Shown one piece after another: positions 50,424 to 58,981 of a DNA stretch of 64,000 bases. The translations under genes were made by a program, and so were the position numbers. The stretch's first letter is position 1; each line of letters begins with the position of its first letter. This DNA comes from Pseudonocardia autotrophica (GTDB lineage: Bacteria; Actinomycetota; Actinomycetes; Mycobacteriales; Pseudonocardiaceae). The notes under the pieces were generated by a model. It made no database searches. It was not told the origin of the DNA and was given only the letters and a program-made list of their open reading frames with translations. The stretch covers positions 1-64,000 of the forward strand of contig NZ_JNYD01000027.1 in assembly GCF_000717175.1 (NCBI RefSeq), written 5' to 3'.

Positions 50424-51026
50424 CTAGTCCGGGATCTCCCGCTGGTCGGCCACGACCACCCCGAACAGGTCGGCGACCGCGGCGAGGCTCGCCGCCTGCA
50501 GCGCGGCGGCCGACACCTCCGGGCCCCCGCCGGTGCCCGGCAGCGCGCGGGTGGCGGTGGCGCCGCCGACCACGGTGGGCGCGTAGCCCAGGCTGAAGGC
50601 GCCGCGGGCGGTGGAGTTCACGCACATGTGCGTCATGAACCCGGCGAGCAGCAGCGGGCGGGCCGGGTGCTGCTTGAGCAGCGTGTCCAGCTCGGTGCCG
50701 GTGAAGGAGTTCGGGTAGTGCTTCACCACCGTCGCCTCGCCGGAGCGCGGCGCGACCCGGGCGACGATCGCGCCGATCTCCTCCCGCACGTCGTACGGCG
50801 TGCCGCGGCCGGCGTCGTGCTGGACGTGGACGATCGGGATGCCGGCGGCGCGGGCCCGGTCGAGCAGCTCCTCGGCCTGGTCGAGAGCCGCCTGCACGCC
50901 CTCGAGCTCCATCAGGCCGCGCGTGTAGGTGTTCTGGCAGTCGATCAGGACGAGCGTGGACGCGGACAGCGCGGGCGGGTCGGCGGGGAGGCCGCTCACC
51001 GCGCGCAGGGTCGTGAGGTCGGACAT
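50424..51026 (-). CDS. Isochorismatase-like cysteine hydrolase
   Basis: A 200-residue protein of the isochorismatase-like hydrolase superfamily. The catalytic triad is D29 (LVLIDCQN), K102 (VVKHYPNSF) and C135 (THMCVNSTA). Because it carries the Cys nucleophile of nicotinamidase-like members rather than the Cys-less isochorismatase form, it is more likely an amidohydrolase. ATG at 51026. It is divergent from the ABC transporter pair by 136 bp, but I see no evidence that it takes part in siderophore biosynthesis. Confidence 0.85.
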   Translation of the reverse strand: MSDLTTLRAVSGLPADPPALSASTLVLIDCQNTYTRGLMELEGVQAALDQAEELLDRARAAGIPIVHVQHDAGRGTPYDVREEIGAIVARVAPRSGEATVVKHYPNSFTGTELDTLLKQHPARPLLLAGFMTHMCVNSTARGAFSLGYAPTVVGGATATRALPGTGGGPEVSAAALQAASLAAVADLFGVVVADQREIPD

Positions 51027-51143
51027 GATCTCCTCGCACGTCGACGGGCAGGAGCACCGACGCTACCCACGGCGGACGGGGCCGGAGAAGACCCGAACGG
51101 ACAGTGCGTTGACGACCACCGGCACCCCGAGAGCGTCGGTGGG

Positions 51144-51162
51144 TGAGGTTAGCCTTCCCCAC
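51144..51162 (+). promoter_or_regulatory. Candidate iron box (IdeR/DmdR) before the ABC pair
   Basis: The 19 bases match the actinobacterial iron-repressor consensus (TTAGGTTAGGCTAACCTAA) at 13 positions, with the core AGGTTAG. It ends immediately before ATG 51163, so a bound repressor would block the promoter or a leaderless start. Confidence 0.55.
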
Positions 51163-52845
51163 ATGACGGGGGAGATCACCGGGCGGTCCGTCCGATGGGG
51201 AGCGATCCGGGCCGAACGGTGGCACGTGCTCGCGGCGGTGCTGCTGCTCTGCGGGCACCAGGCCGGCGAGGCGCTGGTCCCGGTCCTGGTCGGTGTCGTG
51301 ATCGACCAGGGCGTCGCCGGCGGGGACCTGCGGGCGATGCTGTTGTGGCTGCTCGTGCTGGGCCTCGACTTCCTCTTCCTGTCGAACTGCTACCGCTTCG
51401 GCGCGCGCCGGGCCAGGCACGCCGAGCGGCACACCGACCGCCGGTTGCGGCTGCGGATCGCCGACCGGGTGCTGGACCCGCGCGGCGGCGCCGAGTCCGG
51501 GCGGCTCCCGGGTGCGCTGGCGAGCGTGGCCACCTCGGACACCCAGCGGGTCGCCGGGCTCGGGTTCGGGCTGCCGCTGCTCCTGGCGCAGGGCACCGCG
51601 CTCGTGGTCGCCGCCGTCGCGCTGCTGCGGATCTCGCTCCCGCTCGGGCTGCTGATCCTGCTCGGCACGCCGCCGCTGCTCCTGCTGCTGCACCTGCTGG
51701 GCCGCCCCCTGGAGAAGCGGAGCGGGCCCGAGCAGGAGCGGGCCGCCCAGGCGTCGGGCGTCGCCGCGGACCTCGTGGCGGGCATCCGCGTGCTGAAGGG
51801 CATCGGCGCGGGGCCGGCCGCGGTGCACCGCTACACCGGCACCAGCCGCGCGGCCCTGCGCGCGACCCTGCGGGCCACCGGTTCGCAGGCGTGGTTCCAG
51901 GGCGCGGTCCTGCTGCTCAACGGCCTGTTCCTCGCCCTGGTCGCGCTCGTCGGCGGACGTCTCGCGCTGGCCGGCGAGCTCAGCGTCGGCGGGCTGGTCG
52001 CCGCCGTCGGGCTCGCGCAGTTCCTCGTCGGGCCGCTGGAGACGATCGGCTTCGTCAACGCCCGGCTCGCGCAGGCGCGCGCCTCGTCGGAGCGGATCGC
52101 CGAGGTGCTGTCGGCGCCGCCGGCCGTCGCGCCCGGCGACCGCCCCGTCCCCGAGGACTCCCCCGGCGCGCTCACCGTGCGCGGCCTGCGCGCGGGGCCG
52201 CTGACCGGGCTGGACCTCGACGTCCCGGCCGGAGAGCTGGTCGGGGTCGTCGCCGATCCGGCGGCCGCCACCGCGCTCCTGGCCGCGCTGGCCCGCGAGA
52301 CCGATCCCGAGGAGGGCAGCGTGGAGCTCGACCGGGTCCCGCTCGGTGCGTACCCGCCGGAGCAGGCCCGCGCGGTGGTGCTGGTCGCGGCGCACGAGGC
52401 GGCGCTGTTCGCCGGGACCGTCGCCGACAACGTCCGGGCCGGCGGGCCGGGCGACCCGGCCGCCGCGCTGGCCGCCGCGGGTGCCGACCAGGTCGTCGAG
52501 AGCCTGCCCGAGGGCGCGGACACCGCGGTCACCGAGCAGGGCCGGTCGTTGTCCGGCGGGCAGCGGCAGCGGGTCGCGCTGGCCCGGGCGCTGGTCGCCG
52601 ACGCCCCGGTGCTGGTGCTGCACGACCCGACCACTGCGGTCGACACGGTCACCGAGGCGCGGATCGCCGAGGGGCTGCGGCTGCTGCGCGCGGGCCGGAC
52701 CACCCTGCTGCTCACCACGAGCCCGACGCTGCTCGCGGTGGCCGATCGCGTCGTCGTCGTCGACGAGGGACGGGTGCGGGCCGAGGGCACGCACGCCGAC
52801 CTGCTCGCCGGCGACCCCGCCTACCGCGGCCTGGTGCTCGCGTGA
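51163..52845 (+). CDS. ABC transporter permease/ATPase, degenerate ATP site subunit
   Basis: A 560-residue half-transporter: six membrane helices (about 20-300) and an NBD (about 330-560). The Walker A loop is lost (GVVADPAAA at 361-369 instead of GxxGxGKST) and Walker B is D488 followed by Pro489 instead of Glu. The signature LSGGQ (463-467) is intact. It must therefore work with a partner that hydrolyses ATP. The following gene overlaps by 4 bp (GTGA) and has the complementary set of motifs. The pair resembles actinobacterial siderophore-associated ABC exporters/importers (IrtAB-like, inference). Iron box upstream. Confidence 0.88.
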   Translation: MTGEITGRSVRWGAIRAERWHVLAAVLLLCGHQAGEALVPVLVGVVIDQGVAGGDLRAMLLWLLVLGLDFLFLSNCYRFGARRARHAERHTDRRLRLRIADRVLDPRGGAESGRLPGALASVATSDTQRVAGLGFGLPLLLAQGTALVVAAVALLRISLPLGLLILLGTPPLLLLLHLLGRPLEKRSGPEQERAAQASGVAADLVAGIRVLKGIGAGPAAVHRYTGTSRAALRATLRATGSQAWFQGAVLLLNGLFLALVALVGGRLALAGELSVGGLVAAVGLAQFLVGPLETIGFVNARLAQARASSERIAEVLSAPPAVAPGDRPVPEDSPGALTVRGLRAGPLTGLDLDVPAGELVGVVADPAAATALLAALARETDPEEGSVELDRVPLGAYPPEQARAVVLVAAHEAALFAGTVADNVRAGGPGDPAAALAAAGADQVVESLPEGADTAVTEQGRSLSGGQRQRVALARALVADAPVLVLHDPTTAVDTVTEARIAEGLRLLRAGRTTLLLTTSPTLLAVADRVVVVDEGRVRAEGTHADLLAGDPAYRGLVLA

Positions 52846-54593
52846 GCACACGCCGACTGCTCCCCGTCGCCGACGGCCGCGCGGTCCGGGCCGCGATCGG
52901 CGAGCTGGCCCGGCCGCACCGCGGACGGGCCGTCGCCGCCGTGCTCGCGCTGGTCGCCGGGGCGGCGGCGAGCCTGGTCACCGCTCCCCTGCTGGGCAGG
53001 ATCGTCGACCTCGTGGTCGGCGGTGGCGAGCCGGCAGCCCTCACGGCGCCGGTGCTGCTGCTGGTCGTGGTCGCGATCGTGCAGGGCGTCCTGGCCGTGC
53101 TGGGCCTGCGGCTGCTCGCCCGGGTCGGCGAGACCATGCTGGCCACGCTGCGCGAGCGGTTCGTCGCCCGCGCGCTGGAGCTGCCGCTCGGCCGGCTCGA
53201 GGAGGCCGGCTCGGGCGACCTCACCGCGCGGGTCACCACGGACGTCACGACGGTCGGCGAGGCGGTCCGCGAGGCCGTGCCCGAGTTCGCGCGGGCGGCG
53301 CTGATCATCCTGCTCACCCTCGTGGGCCTGGCCGCGCTGGACTGGCGCTTCCTCGTCGGCGCGCTGCTCGCCGTGCCGATCCAGGTGTGGACCGCGCGCT
53401 GGTACCTCGGCCGCTCGCAGAAGGTCTACGCGGCCGAGCGGATCGCCGGGGGTGCGCAGCAGCAGGAGCTGCTCGACACCGTCGGCGGGATCGGGACCGT
53501 GCGCGCCTTCCGGCTGCACGACCGCCGCGCCGTGCGGATCCGCGAGCGCGCGGGTGAGGTCGTCGAGCTCAACCGCCGGGTGGTCGTCCTGCAGACCCGG
53601 TTCTTCGGCCGGCTCAACGCCGCCGAGTTCGTCGGGGTCGCGGGCGTGCTCGGGGCGGGCTTCCTGCTGGTGGGCTCGGGCGGGGCCACGGTCGGCGCGG
53701 CGAGTGCGGCCGCGTTGTACTTCATCAACCTGTTCGGGCCGGTCAACCAGGTCCTCTTCCTGCTCGACGTCGCCCAGTCCGCGGCGGCGAGCCTGGCCCG
53801 GATCGTCGGCGTCGCCTCGCTGGACCCGGAGACCGAGCCCGAGCAGCCGGGCGTCCCAATCGACGGCGGGGTGCGCGCCAAGGAGCTCGAGCACGCCTAC
53901 GTCGAGGGGCACCCGGTGCTGCACGGCGTGGACCTCGACGTCCCGGCCGGGACCCGGGTCGCGCTGGTCGGGGCGTCGGGCGCGGGCAAGACCACGCTGG
54001 CGTCGATCCTCGCCGGGGTGCACGAGCCGACCCGCGGGGCGGTCGACCTCGGCGGCGTGCCGCTCGCCGAGCTCGGCCCGGCCGGCGTCCGGGGCACGAT
54101 CGCGCTGATCACGCAGGAGGTGCACGTGTTCGCCGGGCCGCTGGCCGAGGACCTGCGGCTCGCCCGGCCCGGCGCGTCCGACGCCGAGCTGCGCGCCGCG
54201 CTCGCCACGGTCGACGCCCTGAGCTGGGCGGAGACCCTCCCCGACGGTCTCGACACCGTGGTCGGGGCGGGGGCGCACGCGCTCACCGCGGTGCAGGCCC
54301 AGCAGCTCGCGCTGGCCCGGCTCGTGCTGGCCGACCCGCCGGTCGCCATCCTCGACGAGGCCACCGCCGAGGCGGGCAGCGCCGGTTCCCGGGTCCTCGA
54401 GGCGGCGGCCGAGCGGGCGCTGGCCGGGCGCACGGCGATCACCGTGGCCCACCGGCTCACCCAGGCCGCCGGGGCGGACCACGTCGTGGTGCTCGACGGC
54501 GGCCGGATCGTCGAGCAGGGCACCCACGAGGCGCTCGTCGCCGCGGACGGCGTGTACGCGCGGCTGTGGGCGGCGTGGGCGGAGCGGCACTGA
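52842..54593 (+). CDS. ABC transporter permease/ATPase, catalytic subunit
   Basis: A 583-residue half-transporter. Six helices (about 25-310) precede an NBD with an intact Walker A GASGAGKTT (K383) and Walker B LDEAT (D505, E506), but a degenerate signature LTAVQ (481-485). It is the exact complement of the upstream subunit, so the heterodimer has one working ATP site, made of this protein's Walker motifs and the partner's LSGGQ. GTG at 52842 overlaps the partner stop. Substrate: iron-siderophore or siderophore export, judged from the neighbouring binding protein, hydroxylase and iron boxes. Confidence 0.88.
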   Translation: MSTRRLLPVADGRAVRAAIGELARPHRGRAVAAVLALVAGAAASLVTAPLLGRIVDLVVGGGEPAALTAPVLLLVVVAIVQGVLAVLGLRLLARVGETMLATLRERFVARALELPLGRLEEAGSGDLTARVTTDVTTVGEAVREAVPEFARAALIILLTLVGLAALDWRFLVGALLAVPIQVWTARWYLGRSQKVYAAERIAGGAQQQELLDTVGGIGTVRAFRLHDRRAVRIRERAGEVVELNRRVVVLQTRFFGRLNAAEFVGVAGVLGAGFLLVGSGGATVGAASAAALYFINLFGPVNQVLFLLDVAQSAAASLARIVGVASLDPETEPEQPGVPIDGGVRAKELEHAYVEGHPVLHGVDLDVPAGTRVALVGASGAGKTTLASILAGVHEPTRGAVDLGGVPLAELGPAGVRGTIALITQEVHVFAGPLAEDLRLARPGASDAELRAALATVDALSWAETLPDGLDTVVGAGAHALTAVQAQQLALARLVLADPPVAILDEATAEAGSAGSRVLEAAAERALAGRTAITVAHRLTQAAGADHVVVLDGGRIVEQGTHEALVAADGVYARLWAAWAERH

Positions 54594-54674
54594 TCGACAG
54601 GACCGACCCCGGGCGGCGGCACGGGCAGCACTGCGCGACACGAATCGGGCACGCCGCCTGAATTGACACGATCA

Positions 54675-54693
54675 GTTGGTTAGGCAAACCTCA
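54675..54693 (+). promoter_or_regulatory. Candidate iron box before the siderophore binding protein
   Basis: The 19 bases match the iron-repressor consensus at 15 positions, including GGTTAGGC and ACCT. It lies 33 bp upstream of ATG 54726, the usual position for IdeR/DmdR control. Confidence 0.65.
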
Positions 54694-54725
54694 CCGGGAT
54701 CGTGATCGTCGTTGGAAGGACCCAG

Positions 54726-55721
54726 ATGTCGCACGTCCCCCGCCCCGGCCGCCGCGCCGGGCGCACCGCCCTGCGGGCGCTCGCCGCGGCCGCCCTGACC
54801 GCCCTCGTGGCCGCCGCCTGTTCCAGCCCCTCGCAGGCCCCCTCGTCCGGCGCGCCCGAGACGTCGGCCGCGGCGCAGAACGCCTTCCCGGTGACCTTGA
54901 AGCACGCCTACGGCGAGACGACGATCCCGGCCGAGCCGACGCGCGTCGTCACCATCGGCTTCAACGAGGGCGACTTCGCGCTCGCCCTGGGCGTGGTGCC
55001 GCTGGCCGAGCGGGAGTTCTTCGGCGGCTTCGACTGGCAGAACCGGCCCTGGGCCGCCGCGGCGAAGAACGGTGCCCGGCCCGTGCCGCTGGCGTCGAGC
55101 GAGCTGCCGCTCGAGACGATCGCGAGCCTCCGGCCCGACCTGATCCTCGGGGTGTACTCGTTCATCGACCAGCCGACCTACGAGCGGCTGTCGACGATCG
55201 CCCCGACCGTCGCCCAGCCGACGGCCAACGGTGAGGGTGCCGCCGCCACCTGGCAGGAGCAGACCCGGATCACCGGGCAGGCGCTCGGCCGCAGCGACCG
55301 GGCCGAGCAGGTGATCGCCGAGACCGAGCAGAAGCTGAAGGACGCCGCCGCGCCGTCGTTCGCCGGCAGGACGCTGGCCATGGACTTCATGGTCGACGGC
55401 ACCCCGTACAAGCTGGGGACGGACGACCTGCGCGCCCAGCTGTTCACGGGGCTGGGCTTCACCGTCCCGGCCACCACCGAGACGCTCAGCCCGGAGACGC
55501 TCGGCCCGCTCGACCAGGACGTGATCGTGTCGATGGGCCGCACGCAGGAGCAGTACGACTCGCCGGTGTTCCAGAACCTCAACGCCGTGCAGCAGGGCCG
55601 GGTCGTGAACATGGGCGGCTACACCACCCCGTTCGCCGGCGCGCTGGGCTACTCCAGCCCGTTGAGCCTGCCGTACGCGGCGGACGAGGTCTCCCCGCAG
55701 CTGGCCGAGGTCCTCGGCTAG
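54726..55721 (+). CDS. Iron-siderophore ABC transporter substrate-binding lipoprotein
   Basis: A 331-residue FhuD/FepB-type binding protein. Lipobox ALVAAAC with Cys near 32; then ATFNEGDFALALGVVPL-type segment (TIGFNEGDFALALGVVPLAE) and GVYSFIDQPTYERLSTIAPTVA are the PBP3 (bi-lobed, helix-linked) hallmarks. It binds ferric siderophore on the outer face and feeds an importer. ATG at 54726 follows GGAAGGA; an in-frame GTG-like start upstream covers the iron box and is rejected. No dedicated permease follows. Its stop overlaps the hydroxylase stop in CTAG. Confidence 0.9.
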   Translation: MSHVPRPGRRAGRTALRALAAAALTALVAAACSSPSQAPSSGAPETSAAAQNAFPVTLKHAYGETTIPAEPTRVVTIGFNEGDFALALGVVPLAEREFFGGFDWQNRPWAAAAKNGARPVPLASSELPLETIASLRPDLILGVYSFIDQPTYERLSTIAPTVAQPTANGEGAAATWQEQTRITGQALGRSDRAEQVIAETEQKLKDAAAPSFAGRTLAMDFMVDGTPYKLGTDDLRAQLFTGLGFTVPATTETLSPETLGPLDQDVIVSMGRTQEQYDSPVFQNLNAVQQGRVVNMGGYTTPFAGALGYSSPLSLPYAADEVSPQLAEVLG

Positions 55722-57100
55722 GCAGTCTCCCAGGCCGGCAGCCGGGCCGGGGCGGGGGTGGTCGCGCCGGCCAGCGCCGCCGCGATCTCCCCCGCCCGCA
55801 CCGCGACCGTGGAGAGCAGGGTCGAGGTGATGCCGTGGGTGTGCTCGGTCGCGCCCTGCACGAACAGCCCGACGTCGACGGGCCTGCCCTGCGGGGTCGC
55901 GCCCGTGGTCAGCCGGTAGTCGCGGCGGACCTCGGGGCGGCCGGCGTCGTCGCGGGTGCACGCGGCGGCGAGGGCGGGGTCGAGCAGCCACAAGGGGTCC
56001 GTGGGCCGGTACCCCGTGGCGTAGACGACGACGTCCGCGGTCAGCACGTCCCGCGCCCCGTCGATCAGCGACTCCACCGCGAGCTCGACCCGCTCGCCGG
56101 TGTCGACCACGTCGGCCACCCGGGACACGTTGTGGAAGCGCAGCCGCTCCCGCCCCGCGACCCGCTCGTGGTAGTGCCGCCGGTACAGCTCGGTGATCAG
56201 GTCCGGGTCGACCACGGAGTAGTTCGTGTTCGCGTGATAACCCATGATCATCTTCTTGACGGGGTCGGGCGCGGCGTAGAAGTCGTCGACCGCCGCCGGG
56301 TCGAAGATCCGGTTGGCGAACGAGCTGTCGTCCGCCGGGCTGTAGCCGTAGCGGGCGAACACCGCGTGCACCTCGGCGTCCGGGTAGGTCCGGTGCAGGT
56401 AGTCCACGGTCTCGGCGGCGCTCTGCCCGGCGCCCACCACCGCACAGCGCGCGGCGGTGCGCAGCTGCGGAGCCAGGTGGAGCAGGTCGCGGTTGTGCCA
56501 GACCCGCGGCCCGAGCGTGACCCCGCGCGGGACGTTCGGCGTGAGTCCGGGGGCCAGCACGACGTTGCGCGCCCGGATCCGCACCGGCCCGCTGTCGGAG
56601 CGGAAGCCGACCACCTCGGCGAGCTCGACGGTCCCCTCACCCTCCACCGGCACGACCTCCGTGACCTCGGCGCCGTACTCGACCACGTTGGCGAACCGCG
56701 CGGCCGCCCACTCCAGGTAGTCGTGGAACTCCAGCCGGGTCGGGAACGCGCTGCCGTAGTTGATGAAGTCGACGAGCCGGTCCCGGTCGTGCAGGTAGGC
56801 GAGGAAGGTGAACGGGCTGGCCGGGTTCCGCAGCGTGACCAGGTCCTTGAGATACGAGATCTGCATCGTCGCGTCCTCGAGGAGCATCCCGCGGTGCCAG
56901 CCGAACCGCTCCTGCCGCTCGACGAACCGGTAGCTCAGCCGCTCGTCCGGCGGCGCCGCGGCGTTGCGCTCGGCCAGCGCGACCGCCAGCGCCAGGTTGG
57001 ACGGCCCGAACCCGATCCCGAGGACGTCGACCACCTCCACGCCGTCGGCCGCCCGCTCGGCGCGCGGGTGGTCGGGGGTGTTCGTGGGCGCGACGGTCAT
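55718..57100 (-). CDS. L-lysine/L-ornithine N-hydroxylase (SidA/IucD/PvdA family)
   Basis: A 460-residue flavin monooxygenase. FAD site GIGFGPSN (28-35), NADPH site VVGAGQSAAE (about 225), DDSSFANRIFDP near 257 and the C-terminal ATGYRPTDP are the N-hydroxylating monooxygenase signatures. It hydroxylates the side-chain amine of ornithine, lysine or a diamine to start a hydroxamate siderophore. ATG at 57100 follows GAGAGGAC. No NRPS, NIS synthetase, formyl- or acyltransferase is in the window, so the rest of the pathway lies elsewhere. It converges on the binding protein; the two stops share CTAG (55718-55721). Confidence 0.9.
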   Translation of the reverse strand: MTVAPTNTPDHPRAERAADGVEVVDVLGIGFGPSNLALAVALAERNAAAPPDERLSYRFVERQERFGWHRGMLLEDATMQISYLKDLVTLRNPASPFTFLAYLHDRDRLVDFINYGSAFPTRLEFHDYLEWAAARFANVVEYGAEVTEVVPVEGEGTVELAEVVGFRSDSGPVRIRARNVVLAPGLTPNVPRGVTLGPRVWHNRDLLHLAPQLRTAARCAVVGAGQSAAETVDYLHRTYPDAEVHAVFARYGYSPADDSSFANRIFDPAAVDDFYAAPDPVKKMIMGYHANTNYSVVDPDLITELYRRHYHERVAGRERLRFHNVSRVADVVDTGERVELAVESLIDGARDVLTADVVVYATGYRPTDPLWLLDPALAAACTRDDAGRPEVRRDYRLTTGATPQGRPVDVGLFVQGATEHTHGITSTLLSTVAVRAGEIAAALAGATTPAPARLPAWETA

Positions 57101-57151
57101 CGTGTCCTCTCGGTGCCCGGCGTCAGGCACGGTCGGCAAGCCTCTCTTTAC

Positions 57152-57170
57152 TCAGGGCAGGCTAACTTTC
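57152..57170 (-). promoter_or_regulatory. Candidate iron box before the N-hydroxylase
   Basis: The 19 bases match the consensus at 13 positions on the plus strand (the site is palindromic), with AGGCTAAC intact. It lies 52 bp upstream of the ATG at 57100. Confidence 0.5.
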
Positions 57171-57385
57171 CGATCTCCGGGACTCACGGCTCCGGGTGGG
57201 TGATCCGGATCCCGCGTCGCCACGCTCCGTCGCCGTCGGACCGGAAACCGCTGGTCCGGCCGTGGACAGCGGTCTCCGGGGGCCGGCCCGCCCGAGCGCC
57301 CACCGCCGAGCACTCGGGCGGACCGGCCGGAGCCCCGCCCGGGACCGTCGCGCAGGACCCGGGCGGAGCGTTCCCGGGCGGGCCC

Positions 57386-58021
57386 TCAGCCCTGCACGAT
57401 CCCGGAGTTCGACGCGTCCGCCTGGGCGATCGACTGCTGCGTCGACCCCGAGAGGATGCCGCCGATGTTGATCGCCGGGCTCACGTCCAGGTCCAGCCCG
57501 AGCAGGCCGCCCTGCTGCGAGGCGAACCCGCCGGCACCCGGCCCGTCCTGCAGGATCCCGGAGTTGGACCGGTCGACCTGGCTGATCGACTGGCTCACCG
57601 GGCCGCCGCCGATGCCGCCGACGTTCACGCCCGGGCTCACGTCGAGCGCCGCGTCCACGAGGTCCCTGCTCTGGAATGCGGAGCCTGCGTAGCCGACCAT
57701 CGATTCCGCGCCGGGGTTCGTGCAGCCACCGCCTGACTGCACGATCCCCGAGTTGGCCTGGTCGGCCTGGACGACCTGCTGCGTGGTGGGCCCGTTGCCC
57801 AGCACGCCGCCGACGTTCAGGCCCGGGTTCACGCCGCCGTCGAGCCCGAGCAGCCCGCCGTCCTGGGTCGCGACCGGACCGGCGCCGTCGCAGTCGTGCC
57901 CGTGCCCGTGTCCGTGCCCGCCCGACTCGCCCGCGAACGCCATCCCGGACGCCGCCAGGGCGAACGGGAGGGCCAGTGCCCCGACCGTCGCCGTCCGACG
58001 AACGGTGGTGCGCATCTGCAT
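57386..58021 (-). CDS. Secreted protein with three 40-residue repeats and a His-rich spacer
   Basis: A 211-residue exported protein. Signal peptide 1-30 (ending AFA); a GHGHGHGHD His cluster at 36-43; then three imperfect repeats at about 56-97, 120-160 and 171-211. Each has LD-x-V(N/S)P-x-x-N(V/I)GGI or GGV, then a variable turn, then Q-x-x-QxD-x-(A/S)NSGI(V/L)Q. The third repeat ends the protein. I do not recognise the family; the design recalls short-repeat surface proteins such as rodlins or chaplins. ATG at 58021 has GGGGAG upstream. The repeats are also visible in DNA (57400, 57546, 57735). Confidence 0.75.
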   Translation of the reverse strand: MQMRTTVRRTATVGALALPFALAASGMAFAGESGGHGHGHGHDCDGAGPVATQDGGLLGLDGGVNPGLNVGGVLGNGPTTQQVVQADQANSGIVQSGGGCTNPGAESMVGYAGSAFQSRDLVDAALDVSPGVNVGGIGGGPVSQSISQVDRSNSGILQDGPGAGGFASQQGGLLGLDLDVSPAINIGGILSGSTQQSIAQADASNSGIVQG

Positions 58022-58341
58022 GGAGGTCTCCCCTCTCAGGTTTCTCATGACCACCCGTCCGGTACGACAAAGGGGTTGCTCTGCGTGACCGATCGGGATG
58101 TCGAGAAGCTAGCGAGGTCCCTTCCGGACGGTCACCAGAGGGTGGCTGAGAGGTCACTGAGGCGAGTCATAACGATGTTATACACGCGTTCAACTGTCAA
58201 CCAGCTCGACCCTGCGTGATCAGGTGAGTGCGTGCTGACCACGCTCAGTGAGATCCCGCGACGTTACGGCTCCGCTGCGAGAAGTCGGATTCCCCACGAA
58301 GAAGCAACCCGGGCGGGCGACGGTGCGTCCGAGATGTGGCG
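58022..58341. other. 320-bp AT-rich promoter region of the repeat protein
   Basis: No gene. The stretch is unusually AT-rich for this genome. Near 58170-58201 are GTCATAACGATGTTATAC and TGTCAA; on the minus strand TTGACA is followed by TATAAC, but only 12 bp apart, so the promoter layout is uncertain. It is the only place where such low-GC sequence faces the repeat protein. The 3' side belongs to the TetR gene flank. Confidence 0.5.
58170..58182. promoter_or_regulatory. Palindrome ATAAC-GAT-GTTAT
   Basis: A perfect 5-bp inverted repeat with a 3-bp spacer, about 150 bp upstream of the repeat-protein start and 170 bp from the TetR stop, in the AT-rich region. It could be a regulator site or part of a minus-10. 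Confidence 0.35.
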
Positions 58342-58965
58342 TCAGGTGGTCAGCAACGTCCTGACCAGGTCCTTCCACTGCGCCACCAGCGGATCGGTGG
58401 TGTGGTCGCGCGGATCGAAGGCGTAGGTCAGGGCGGCTCCGCGCATGCTCGTGAGCAGGATGTCGCGGAGCTGGCGGAAGCGCGGGTGCCCGGCGAGCTC
58501 CTCGCCGAACATGCGCGCCATCGACTCGCGGATCGCGGACCCCAGCCCGCGCTCGGTCGGGCGCAGCGCCCCGGCGATGTCCGGGTTGGACCGCGCGGCC
58601 GTCCACAGCTCGATCGCGGCCCAGAAGTGGGGCTCGGAGAAGCTCTCCCACAGCAGCTCCACGACCCGGTCGGCCCGCCGGCGGACGTCCCGGGTGCCCT
58701 CCTCGTCGAGCAGGCGCGTCAGGCGGTCCTCGGTGTCCTGCACGCGCTTGGCGGCGAGGTGCCCGGCGGCGGCGACCAGCAGCAGGTCGCGGGAGGGGAA
58801 GTGGTGCAGCAGGCGTCCGCGGGAGACGCCCGCGCCGGCCTGGATGGTGAGGGTGGTGGCGCCGGAGTAGCCGCCCTCGACGAGGGCGGCCACCGCGGCG
58901 TCCAGGATCCGGGCGCGGCTGTCGCTCGTGCGCTGCGCCCGGGTCCTGGGTTCGGTGCCCGTCAT
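58342..58965 (-). CDS. TetR family transcriptional regulator
   Basis: A 207-residue repressor. The HTH reads ILDAAVAALVEGGYSGATTLTIQAGAGVSRGRLLHHFPSRDLLL (about 20-62), followed by a ligand-binding C-terminal helical domain containing HFWAAIELWTAARSNPDIAG. The gene is the fourth of a minus-strand unit, 16 bp after the acyl-CoA dehydrogenase stop. TetR regulators at the end of beta-oxidation operons usually sense the acyl-CoA and repress the same operon (inference). A possible operator lies at 62269 before the thiolase. Confidence 0.88.
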   Translation of the reverse strand: MTGTEPRTRAQRTSDSRARILDAAVAALVEGGYSGATTLTIQAGAGVSRGRLLHHFPSRDLLLVAAAGHLAAKRVQDTEDRLTRLLDEEGTRDVRRRADRVVELLWESFSEPHFWAAIELWTAARSNPDIAGALRPTERGLGSAIRESMARMFGEELAGHPRFRQLRDILLTSMRGAALTYAFDPRDHTTDPLVAQWKDLVRTLLTT

Positions 58966-58981
58966 GAGGTCACAGGCGAGG

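Noticed and set aside
50424..51026. Isochorismatase for catecholate siderophore synthesis
   Set aside because: It carries the Asp-Lys-Cys triad of nicotinamidase-like hydrolases and no entA/C/E-like genes are nearby; there is no iron box on its side.
58178..58201. Consensus promoter TTGACA with TATAAC before the repeat-protein gene
   Set aside because: The two boxes are only 12 bp apart, too close for a normal sigma-70-type promoter; kept only as an AT-rich region of interest.
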